Part shown: in pieces, positions 23,740 to 30,488 of the stretch | Numbering within the stretch: position 1 is the stretch's first letter | How the letters are laid out: each line of letters opens with the position of its first letter | Assembly: GCF_022427145.1 (NCBI RefSeq) | Contig: NZ_JAKSXN010000053.1 | Location: 1-37,497, forward strand | DNA from: Paenibacillus timonensis | Lineage (GTDB): Bacteria > Bacillota > Bacilli > Paenibacillales > Paenibacillaceae | Direction of reading: 5' to 3' | DNA: 37,497 nucleotides | The notes under the pieces: model-generated | The model's database searches: none | Seen by the model: only the letters and a program-made list of their open reading frames with translations | What the model was told of the DNA's origin: nothing | Made by a program: the position numbers and the translations under genes

Positions 23740-23759
23740 ATATGAGCACTTGTTCATAT
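23740..23759. promoter_or_regulatory. ArsR/CadC-type operator at the cadA promoter
   Basis: ATATGAGCA-CT-TGTTCATAT: two 9-nt half-sites matching at 8 of 9 positions, in the ATATGAACA form used by CadC/CzrA/SmtB regulators. It lies immediately downstream of the -10, over the predicted transcription start. Confidence 0.8.
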
Positions 23760-23761
23760 GT

Positions 23762-23791
23762 AGTATATTCCTCGGATCTCAAGGTTGTCAA
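23762..23791 (-). promoter_or_regulatory. Sigma-A promoter of cadA
   Basis: Minus-strand TTGACA (23791-23786), an 18-nt spacer and TATACT (23767-23762). Confidence 0.8.
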
Positions 23792-23809
23792 TAAAATGGA
23801 GAACGGTAG

Positions 23810-24122
23810 GTATTGGACTTGTTTTCCAGGAACATTTTTAGTCCTTTCTTGAACAGCTTTTATAAACCGGCACTTAAAGATCAATTCCCTGAAAATCTAA
23901 ACGGACTATCCAAAGGACTAACGATTGGAACAACGACACGTAAAGATGTGATCAAAAAATTCGGCTAACCCTTTCAAACTGGACTCTACCTCAACTATAA
24001 AATCCGGTAAGCTCAGTCAGATAAAGTTGGTTTATATCCGTAGGAAGTACCAACTTGGTTTTATTTTTGACAGCAGCACAAACCTGAATCATGTCAATAT
24101 GACTTACAAAGGTTCCAAGTAA
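23810..24122 (+). pseudogene. Decayed DUF4309/YjgB-like gene
   Basis: Plus-strand translation from 23810 gives a coherent segment ending GLTIGTTTRKDVIKKFG, then an in-frame TAA exactly where such proteins have an acidic residue before Pro. A further segment (YLNYKI), and in another frame YQLGFIFDSSTNLNHVNMTYKGSK spread over 24048-24119 followed by TAA, complete the pattern of DUF4309 domains (GxTxKEVxKxxG ... FxF-x-x-x-x-x-VxxIxxxY). At least one stop and one frameshift break it, and no start or RBS is visible. It marks the end of the metal/sulfur genes. Confidence 0.6.
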
Positions 24123-24164
24123 CAGAAACGGGAGAAGCCATCCAATGGTTTCTCCCGTTTCTGT
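24122..24164. terminator. Long bidirectional hairpin terminator
   Basis: ACAGAAACGGGAGAAGCCAT pairs with ATGGTTTCTCCCGTTTCTGT (one wobble) around a 3-nt loop. It lies between the decayed DUF4309-like gene and the convergent lipoprotein gene. Confidence 0.8.
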
Positions 24165-24203
24165 TTGTACTATTCGCCAATCCAGTAGCGGAGTACGAAT
24201 GAT

Positions 24204-24890
24204 CTACGAATCGATTTGAACTGTAGATAACGACACTAGAACCGGCCCGGCAAAATCTGACGCCTCTTCGCCTTTTGGATTGTGAAGGCGGAACAGAAAA
24301 CCGTCACCGGCTTCTGATTTCCACACGATATAATCGCTAATGCCGTCTGCGCCTGAGGCTTGAAGATAAATTTCGGCTGAACCCAGGGGATGCTCGACAA
24401 GCTCGCCGCTATAATCGGATACTTTCCCCGATGACCCCAGTTCCTCTTGGCCTTTAACTTTTAGCTGATCCAGATCATAATTTGAAGGCAGCGGTTCGAT
24501 CGTCACTTCGTATTCCGGATGGTTGCTCAGATACAGACGGTCTTTGGCAGCGTCAAAGGCGAATTTGTCGAATACGTATAAACTGAAGCCTTCCCCTTGT
24601 TGCAAGTTAGCCTTGAGCGTCTGGTTCCCCTCGCCTGTCATCAGATCAAAATTCGCCACCGCGGGGCGCGTCGAATCAGGGTCGTTCCCTTTTTCGTTCC
24701 CTTTTTCGTTCCCTTTTTCGTTCTCGTTTCCGTTCCCGTTCTCCGGCGCGGAAGACGTCACCTCTTCCTTCACAGGAGGTGAAGGTTCAGAATTGGCAGA
24801 AGGATCAGCTGTGCCTCCTGAGCATGCCGTAAGCGATAAGACCATCGCGAACACCAAGAATTTCATAAGAGTCGCATACTTTTGAAGCAT
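24204..24890 (-). CDS. Lipoprotein with Asn/Glu/Lys/Gly repeat linker, unknown
   Basis: A 228-aa lipoprotein. The signal peptide ends LTAC (Cys23). A long disordered linker contains a tetrapeptide repeat built from Gly, Asn, Glu and Lys, encoded by a 12-nt tandem repeat (24683-24720). The C-terminal domain of about 150 aa begins NFDLMTGEGNQTLKANL and contains FSLYVFDKFAFDAAKDRLYL and a Trp-Lys-Ser-Glu motif; I do not recognise it. Start at 24890 with GAAGGAGGG, 7 codons inside the longest reading. It follows the methyltransferase by 65 nt with no terminator between, so the two may be co-transcribed. Confidence 0.8.
   Translation of the reverse strand: MLQKYATLMKFLVFAMVLSLTACSGGTADPSANSEPSPPVKEEVTSSAPENGNGNENEKGNEKGNEKGNDPDSTRPAVANFDLMTGEGNQTLKANLQQGEGFSLYVFDKFAFDAAKDRLYLSNHPEYEVTIEPLPSNYDLDQLKVKGQEELGSSGKVSDYSGELVEHPLGSAEIYLQASGADGISDYIVWKSEAGDGFLFRLHNPKGEEASDFAGPVLVSLSTVQIDS
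24683..24720. repeat. 12-bp tandem repeat in a lipoprotein gene
   Basis: CGTTCCCTTTTT occurs three times in tandem on the plus strand, with a degenerate fourth unit. Being a multiple of three, gain or loss of units would change linker length without breaking the frame. Confidence 0.85.
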
Positions 24891-24955
24891 GGTGGATCCC
24901 TCCTTCCCCATTACTCTATTCGACGCAACAAGTTATTGATCAATCCATGTCCGTC

Positions 24956-25735
24956 TTATTTCCGTCCGATATATAAAAAATGCAGGCTGGTTCCCATCAG
25001 GTTCTCGTCCTGACTCAAGCGGTACCCGATCTCCAGCCATTTCCTATACTCGTCATCGGTTAACCGGTTGATTTCGTTTTCTTTGCTGCCTAATATATTT
25101 TCGACGCCGGCAAAAGCCAATTCCGCCAAACCGAAGCTTGCCATCAAGCTTCTGGCTTCTTTGAAATCGGTGAAATAGGCGGTGGTGAAGCCTTCGGACG
25201 TTTTGTTCTCGACATGGGTTAAATAACCAAGTAACTGGTCTATCGACTCTACAGGCTGCAAATTGGCCAGGTAATCTTGGAGCGGCGCATAATTCGAAAT
25301 AAACGAAGCGACGAGGAGGCCGCCGGGTTTTAGATGTCTCAATGCCTCTTCCACCGCCGTCTTGCGATCGGCTTCCTTAACCAAATGATACAGCGGGCCC
25401 ATGAGCAAAATCACGTCAAACGTTTGGATAATTCCGCTTAAATCTAAGGCATTCCCATGGATAGTACCTGCTAAAGAAACCCCGCGTTCATCGGCCTTTT
25501 CGCGCGCTACCTCGATATGACGCTTTGATAAATCAAGCAGGGTAACCTGGTGCCCTTTTTCTGCGAGGTAGATCGTGTATCTTCCGGGGCCGCCTCCGAT
25601 ATCAAACACCTGCAAATGATCACCGGTGACATATTCGTCCAGATAACGTTTGGTGATGTCGAATTCGATTTTATGTCTTTCCAACCGTTCCCATTCATCA
25701 TACTGATTGTCGTACCATTGCTGAATCTCCTTCAT
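24956..25735 (-). CDS. Class I SAM-dependent methyltransferase
   Basis: A 259-aa soluble enzyme with the class I Rossmann fold: motif I VFDIGGGPGRYTIYLAEKG (about 43-61), acidic LLDLSKRHIEVA after strand 2, HGNALDLS, motif IV FDVILLMGPLYHL and LKPGGLLVASF. The substrate is not identifiable. RBS GGGAGGTC upstream of the ATG. Transcribed from the promoter at 25769-25797. Confidence 0.88.
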   Translation of the reverse strand: MKEIQQWYDNQYDEWERLERHKIEFDITKRYLDEYVTGDHLQVFDIGGGPGRYTIYLAEKGHQVTLLDLSKRHIEVAREKADERGVSLAGTIHGNALDLSGIIQTFDVILLMGPLYHLVKEADRKTAVEEALRHLKPGGLLVASFISNYAPLQDYLANLQPVESIDQLLGYLTHVENKTSEGFTTAYFTDFKEARSLMASFGLAELAFAGVENILGSKENEINRLTDDEYRKWLEIGYRLSQDENLMGTSLHFLYIGRK

Positions 25736-25768
25736 CTTCCATGACCTCCCGATTGAAAGTTGAGGAGA

Positions 25769-25797
25769 ATATAAGCAATGTTAAGCGATGAATGCAA
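25769..25797 (-). promoter_or_regulatory. Sigma-A promoter of the methyltransferase gene
   Basis: Minus-strand TTGCAT (25797-25792), 17-nt spacer, TTATAT (25774-25769). Confidence 0.6.
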
Positions 25798-25817
25798 GGA
25801 AAAGATGCACGAAAACA

Positions 25818-25850
25818 CACCGCCTAATCTATTTACAGATAGGCGGTGTG
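25818..25850 (-). terminator. Terminator of the 5'-nucleotidase gene
   Basis: ACACCGCCTA pairs with TAGGCGGTGT around a 13-nt loop, with a short TTTT on the minus strand after the stem. It separates the nucleotidase gene from the methyltransferase promoter. Confidence 0.75.
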
Positions 25851-25871
25851 GTGGGTTGTTTATTTGTTTAT

Positions 25872-28046
25872 TTATTTTAGAGCGGTCGTTAACAGCAACA
25901 CCAGGCCGCTGCGCGTAACTTTAGAATCGGCGGATAAGCCCGCCAGGTTGACATCTTTGCCCGACGCTTCAGCGATGACCGTGGCAGCCTCTTTTACCGT
26001 GAGCGTGTTTTTCGGGAGGAACGATTGATCGACAAGCGCTTCGAGTGCCCCGGCTGCCTTCAGCGCTTTTACCGCCGGCAAGGCCCAGTCCGGGACATCG
26101 GAAATATCGGTATACCCGGTGGCTACGGAAGATTCGGGAACATGAAAAGCCCGGCTGACCATGACCACGAATTCGGCTCGCGTCACCTTAGCGGCGGGAC
26201 GGAAGGTTCCGTCGCCATACCCTTGCACGATCCCGGCTGCCGCCGCTTCTTTGATCAGCGCGGCATGGGGATCAGAGGAAATGTCCGTAAATCCGACCGA
26301 ACCCGTGTCTGGAGTCGAGCCTGGGTCTGTCGGTGCTGCTCCGCCGGCTTCCGCCGGAAGAGCGGCTCCTTTTAGGTCCGTAATTCGGCCTTGGGAGGCA
26401 GCCTTTACCGTAACTGTTTGATCCAGGTGTTCGCGGAACACTTCATAATCCACCAGATTCAGTTCGTAAAACCGACCGTCGTCTTTCGCTTGTTTCATGG
26501 AAGCGTAGAAATCTCCGCCCGCAGCCATGAATGAATTGGTCGCTACAATATAATAAGCTTTGGGATCGATATCCGCATAAGTGCCGTCTTCGTTTTGAAC
26601 TTGGACTTTCACGATGCGTTGACCGTTTTGCGTTTTCTTGCCCGTAACGTCATCGATGACTTCGCCCGGCTTCGTCGAATCGTAGTAGAAGCGCAGGCCC
26701 GAAACTTGCGGGAACCGCCCTTCCCCATCTTCGACGCCGCTGACGCCGTTTTCCAGCGCGGCGGTAATTTCGGCCCCGGTCATTTTCAGCGCGGTCAGAT
26801 TGTTGCCGAACGGCATCGTCGTCAGCAAGTCGCCTAAGGTGATATCCCCGGCCTGAATCGAAGCGCGGATGCCGCCGCCGTTCTGAATCGTGACATAACC
26901 TTTAACCCCGGTTTCCTTCACGATGCTCATGACCTTCGAACGCATGCCATCGGCGATAAGGTCACCCAGGTTGGTTTCCTGTTTGCGGACGCTGCCGCGT
27001 TCGCCGTCCAGGACGACGTCCGATTTGCCGATCACGGTTTTCTTCAACTCTTCCAGAGGAGCTGCGTATTCCTTCAGTTTGGCTTCCGCCGCGGCATCGC
27101 TCTTAATCAAGAAGTTGCCGGCGTCATCTTTGGCGTCCAGCGCAATCAGTTCGCCTTTCCAAGCGGTGAGTTTACCGGTGGAATCAAATGTGACATCCAA
27201 TTGGCCTAAATTTTGATTGTATTCGCCCGTCTGCACGATCAACGTCGGCTCTTGCTCGGCATGGTGCACTTCCGGTGCCGACAGTTTGGTATGGGAGTGA
27301 CCGCCTACAATGACATCGATCCCATCGACGGCTTCAGCCAGATCCTGGTCCACGGTGTAGCCAAGATGCGACAGTACGATGATCTTGTTGACACCTTCCG
27401 CTTCCAAAGCGTCGACTTGCTTCTGCGCGCTTTGGACTTCGTCGGCGAATTTGATGCCCGGTCCTGGCGAGGACAATACGGAGGTTTCCGGCGTAGTCAA
27501 GCCGATGATCCCGACCTTCTCACCGGCGATTTCCTTAATCACGGCCGGGTAAATCTGACCTTGCTCGCCCGGCTTGCCTAACCCGGAATGGCTTAGCCCT
27601 TTCAGGTTAGAATCGGCGCTAAAGTCCAGATTGGCGCTGACGAACGGGAATTTAGCCTGCTTGATGAACTCGGCTAAGGTTCTAGGACCTTTATCGAACT
27701 CGTGATTGCCAAACGTCATGGCATCATACTTCAGTTCGTTCATGAAGAACAGATCGGCCAAACCGCTGAACTGATTGAAATACAACGTTCCGGAAAAAAC
27801 ATCCCCCGCATCCAGTAACAGCGTATGATCGTTCCTGGCAGCGCCTACAGCCGTAACTCTTCGGGCAATGTTATCCAGGTGCGCATGCGTATCATTCGTA
27901 TGTAGAACGCGCAACTGGTAGTCCTTGGCCCCTGTGCCCACAGGATCGGCAGCGCTTACGGGCAGCCCGGCCGCTCCGGAAGCAAGTCCGGCTACGATCG
28001 TACTGATCGCCAGCAGTTTACCGAAAGTTTTGTTTCTCCAATTCAT
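25872..28046 (-). CDS. Surface 5'-nucleotidase/UshA-type phosphoesterase with SLH domains
   Basis: A 724-aa secreted protein. Signal peptide to about residue 30; metallophosphatase domain with LHTNDTHAHLD, LLDAGDVFSG, GNHEFDKGP and GGHSHTKLS; a 5_nucleotid_C domain with QNGGGIRASIQAGDIT and ATNSFMAAGGD; a Pro/Gly linker; two SLH domains near the C-terminus (GFTDISSDPHAALI...YGDGTFRPAAKVTRAEF and GYTDISDVPDW...) and a short SLH-like end. SLH domains hold proteins to pyruvylated wall polymer; three is usual, so this is near the minimum. The enzyme dephosphorylates extracellular nucleotides. The start is the ATG with GAGGAGGA about 10 nt upstream; a Met three codons earlier sits too close to the RBS. 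Confidence 0.92.
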   Translation of the reverse strand: MNWRNKTFGKLLAISTIVAGLASGAAGLPVSAADPVGTGAKDYQLRVLHTNDTHAHLDNIARRVTAVGAARNDHTLLLDAGDVFSGTLYFNQFSGLADLFFMNELKYDAMTFGNHEFDKGPRTLAEFIKQAKFPFVSANLDFSADSNLKGLSHSGLGKPGEQGQIYPAVIKEIAGEKVGIIGLTTPETSVLSSPGPGIKFADEVQSAQKQVDALEAEGVNKIIVLSHLGYTVDQDLAEAVDGIDVIVGGHSHTKLSAPEVHHAEQEPTLIVQTGEYNQNLGQLDVTFDSTGKLTAWKGELIALDAKDDAGNFLIKSDAAAEAKLKEYAAPLEELKKTVIGKSDVVLDGERGSVRKQETNLGDLIADGMRSKVMSIVKETGVKGYVTIQNGGGIRASIQAGDITLGDLLTTMPFGNNLTALKMTGAEITAALENGVSGVEDGEGRFPQVSGLRFYYDSTKPGEVIDDVTGKKTQNGQRIVKVQVQNEDGTYADIDPKAYYIVATNSFMAAGGDFYASMKQAKDDGRFYELNLVDYEVFREHLDQTVTVKAASQGRITDLKGAALPAEAGGAAPTDPGSTPDTGSVGFTDISSDPHAALIKEAAAAGIVQGYGDGTFRPAAKVTRAEFVVMVSRAFHVPESSVATGYTDISDVPDWALPAVKALKAAGALEALVDQSFLPKNTLTVKEAATVIAEASGKDVNLAGLSADSKVTRSGLVLLLTTALK

Positions 28047-28091
28047 CAAACCCATTCCTCCTCTACCACTTTTTGATGCACTACTCTATTA

Positions 28092-28120
28092 AATATAAGT
28101 AGTAGAGATATGAATGTAAA
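28092..28120 (-). promoter_or_regulatory. Sigma-A promoter of the 5'-nucleotidase gene
   Basis: Minus-strand TTTACA (28120-28115), 17-nt spacer, TATATT (28097-28092). Confidence 0.65.
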
Positions 28121-28180
28121 TCACTCCAACCAAATTAACGATTAAATTTTACATTCCTCTGCGTTTCACCGGCCTAACGA

Positions 28181-28210
28181 GAATAAGAAACGCTTCGCCC
28201 GGGCATTTTA
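28181..28210 (+). promoter_or_regulatory. Forespore-type (sigma-G/sigma-F) promoter of sspH
   Basis: GAATA (28181-28185) and CATTTTA (28204-28210) with an 18-nt spacer fit the sigma-G consensus GHATR-N18-CATnHTA exactly. It lies about 50 nt upstream of the spore-protein start. Confidence 0.8.
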
Positions 28211-28256
28211 GGATCAGCAGGAAGACAGAACACCATTTCTAACTGGAGGTTACCCT

Positions 28257-28436
28257 ATGAACAGCCAACGGGCAAAAGAGATCGTCGCTTCCCCTTCCAT
28301 GGTAGACGTTACTTGCGATGGCGTGCCGATTTACATTCAACACGTTGACGAGAAGAACGAAACCGCACGGATATTTCCGCTTGGCCAACCGGAGAACGAA
28401 AAAGAAGTCGCATTATCTCAGCTCAACGAGCAATAA
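28257..28436 (+). CDS. sspH: Small acid-soluble spore protein H family
   Basis: A 59-aa protein starting MNSQRAKEI, with the SspH-family core VDVTCDGVPIYIQHVDE, a short TARIFPL segment, and an acidic end. These small proteins are made in the forespore and packed in the spore core. Length matches the family. RBS TGGAGGT 6 nt before the ATG. A forespore promoter lies upstream and a terminator downstream, so it is a monocistronic developmental gene, lodged between the divergent nucleotidase and the convergent leuA. Confidence 0.95.
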   Translation: MNSQRAKEIVASPSMVDVTCDGVPIYIQHVDEKNETARIFPLGQPENEKEVALSQLNEQ

Positions 28437-28440
28437 AGTA

Positions 28441-28480
28441 AGGCAGAAGGGTTGGTTTTGAACCTCCCTTCTGCCTTTTT
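28441..28480 (+). terminator. Terminator of sspH
   Basis: AGGCAGAAGGG pairs with CCCTTCTGCCT over a 14-nt loop, followed by TTTTTATTTT on the plus strand. It may also help stop convergent leuA transcripts. Confidence 0.85.
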
Positions 28481-28502
28481 ATTTTACTCTCGAAAAATAG
28501 GT

Positions 28503-30062
28503 TTACATAACATTACTTATGTCACTCAAATTAGCGCCGGCTAAAATCATCGCATTGATCCCGTTCACGAATGCCTGCCCGCTCGCTTTGATGATATCAG
28601 TGTCCATGGCGCGCCCCGAATAGGTTTTTCCTCCCGCTTCAAGCTGAATGTTCACGCGTCCGACGGCTTCTTTACCATGGGAGATGCTATTGATCTTATA
28701 GGAGGTCAGCTTGGCGTCAATGCCGGTTAACGACTTGATCACGCTGTATAAAGCGTCGATCGGTCCGTCCCCGATGGCGCTGCCCTTCCGCTCTTGCCCA
28801 TTCATCGTTAAGACGACGGTGGCAGTAGGGCAAACGTCGTTGGTCATCACCTGGAACGAAGCCAGTTCGAACAGCGAATGGCTGGATTCGTTCTGCACTT
28901 GCTGTTCGCTCAGCAGATAGTAGAGATCGTGGTCGTAGACTTCTTTTTTCGCATCAGCTAATGTCAAGAATCGCTGGAACAGCCGTTCGAACCCCACGGC
29001 ATCGGACGAATCAAAACCCAGCTTCTCTACCGCATGCTTGACGGCATGCCGGCCCGATCGAGCCGTCAGGATCAGCTCCATGCTTTCAGCCCCCACCTCT
29101 TCAGGGGACATGATCTCGTATACCTGCTTATCCTTCAGCAAACCATCCTGATGGATGCCGGAGGAATGGGCGAACGCGTTATCGCCGGTGATCGCCTTAT
29201 TGACCTGCACATCAAGACCCGTTAAATGGGTAAGCAGCCGCGACGTGCGGGTTAGCTCCTTCGTATCGATGTTCGTGCGGCAACCGTACAGCGCTTCGCG
29301 GACTTTCAGGGCCATCACCGCTTCTTCGAGCGATGCGTTACCTGCTCGTTCACCGAGTCCATTGATCGTACATTCGATCTTCTCCGCTCCGTTCTTGATG
29401 GCGCCTAACGTATTCGCCGTGGCCAAACCGAGATCGTTGTGACAATGCACGCTGAGAATGACCCGCTCGTCGAGGTTTTTCAGCCGCTCCTGAATGCGTC
29501 GGATCAGGCAGCCGAATTCCTCAGGCTCCGCGTAACCAACGGTGTCGGGGATATTAATCATCGTGGCGCCGGCTTTGACGACCGCCTCGATCGTTTTCCA
29601 CAAATACTCGAAGTCCGCCCGAGAGGCATCTTCAGTGGAGTATTGAACATCGGGCAGCAGCGTCTTGGCATATTTCACGGCATCGACGCCCATCTGCAGC
29701 ACGGCATCCTGCGAGCGGTTAAACTTCTTCTCCACGTGTACGTTGGATGCCCCGAGCACGATATGGATCAGCGGCTGATCCGCTTCGCGGATGCTTTCGT
29801 AGACGGTATCGATGTCGGATTTGACCGCTCGGGCCAAAGCCGTGATGCCCACGCTGTCTCCTACGCTTCGGGCAATTTGCTGTACTGCCTGAAAATCGCC
29901 TTGCGAGGAGGCGGGGAAACCCGCTTCGATGATATCGACGCGGAGGCGCTTCAGCTGCTGGGCAAACTCCAGCTTTTGCCGTACGTTTAATTTGGCGCCG
30001 GGAACTTGCTCCCCATCGCGTAACGTTGTATCCAATACAATAATGTTGCGGTAACGGTCCAT
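28503..30062 (-). CDS. leuA: 2-isopropylmalate synthase
   Basis: A 519-aa enzyme that condenses acetyl-CoA with 2-oxoisovalerate, the first step of leucine synthesis. HMGL-type barrel: DTTLRDGEQVPGAKL, metal-binding HCHNDLGLATAN, NGLGERAGNASLEE, HSSGIHQDG; then the LeuA dimer/allosteric domain (GDGPIDALYSVIKSL, GRAMDTDIIKASGQAFVNG). A leucine T-box leader controls it. No other leu genes follow; the next gene is convergent sspH, so this is a stand-alone leuA, with the rest of the pathway elsewhere. RBS GGGAGGAA. Citramalate synthase is an unlikely alternative given the leucine T-box. Confidence 0.93.
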   Translation of the reverse strand: MDRYRNIIVLDTTLRDGEQVPGAKLNVRQKLEFAQQLKRLRVDIIEAGFPASSQGDFQAVQQIARSVGDSVGITALARAVKSDIDTVYESIREADQPLIHIVLGASNVHVEKKFNRSQDAVLQMGVDAVKYAKTLLPDVQYSTEDASRADFEYLWKTIEAVVKAGATMINIPDTVGYAEPEEFGCLIRRIQERLKNLDERVILSVHCHNDLGLATANTLGAIKNGAEKIECTINGLGERAGNASLEEAVMALKVREALYGCRTNIDTKELTRTSRLLTHLTGLDVQVNKAITGDNAFAHSSGIHQDGLLKDKQVYEIMSPEEVGAESMELILTARSGRHAVKHAVEKLGFDSSDAVGFERLFQRFLTLADAKKEVYDHDLYYLLSEQQVQNESSHSLFELASFQVMTNDVCPTATVVLTMNGQERKGSAIGDGPIDALYSVIKSLTGIDAKLTSYKINSISHGKEAVGRVNIQLEAGGKTYSGRAMDTDIIKASGQAFVNGINAMILAGANLSDISNVM

Positions 30063-30171
30063 CTGTGCGTTCCTCCCTGATTTGGATTTGATTGTTTGAA
30101 GTCCTCGGTTTGGGTTGCGTTTTTGGCATCTATCTCAAGCGGGGCTGATTAAACCCGGTCTCTAATCAACA

Positions 30172-30432
30172 AAAAAACCTCGTCTCTGCAATAGAGACGA
30201 GGTTTAACCCGCGGTACCACTCTAATTCATTTCACGTGACGAAATGATCTCCTTCGATGGCCAACACCATCTATCCCTGTAACGGCGGAATCCCGGCTTA
30301 CCCTACATTTCAGGCAGCTGTTCATAGACGAGTTCAACATGACGGACGCTGCCGCTTCGCACCACCCAGCGGCTCTCTGAAAGGTCAAGTCATCTTTACT
30401 ATTTCTAATCAACACATTTGGCATATGGAATT
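30172..30432 (-). promoter_or_regulatory. Leucine T-box riboswitch (leuA leader)
   Basis: The minus strand carries AGAGTGGTACCGCGG (30224-30210), the T-box sequence that pairs with uncharged tRNA acceptor ends. It is followed by a terminator with arms AACCTCGTCTCT / AGAGACGAGGTT (30205-30177) and a seven-T tract. Upstream, a long stem I region holds GAACTCGTC, in which CTC (30332-30330) is positioned as a leucine specifier codon. Uncharged tRNA-Leu would stabilise the antiterminator and let leuA be transcribed. The specifier identity rests on motif context, not on a folded structure. Confidence 0.9.
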
Positions 30433-30439
30433 ATTGGTT

Positions 30440-30468
30440 ATTATATGCACCCTACGGCGGATTGTCAA
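30440..30468 (-). promoter_or_regulatory. Sigma-A promoter of the leuA T-box leader
   Basis: Minus-strand TTGACA (30468-30463), 17-nt spacer and TATAAT (30445-30440), both consensus. Confidence 0.92.
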
Positions 30469-30488
30469 TACATCCCGGACTCTTAAGG

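Noticed and set aside
24683..24720. CRISPR-like repeat
   Set aside because: Units are adjacent without spacers and encode an in-frame peptide repeat.
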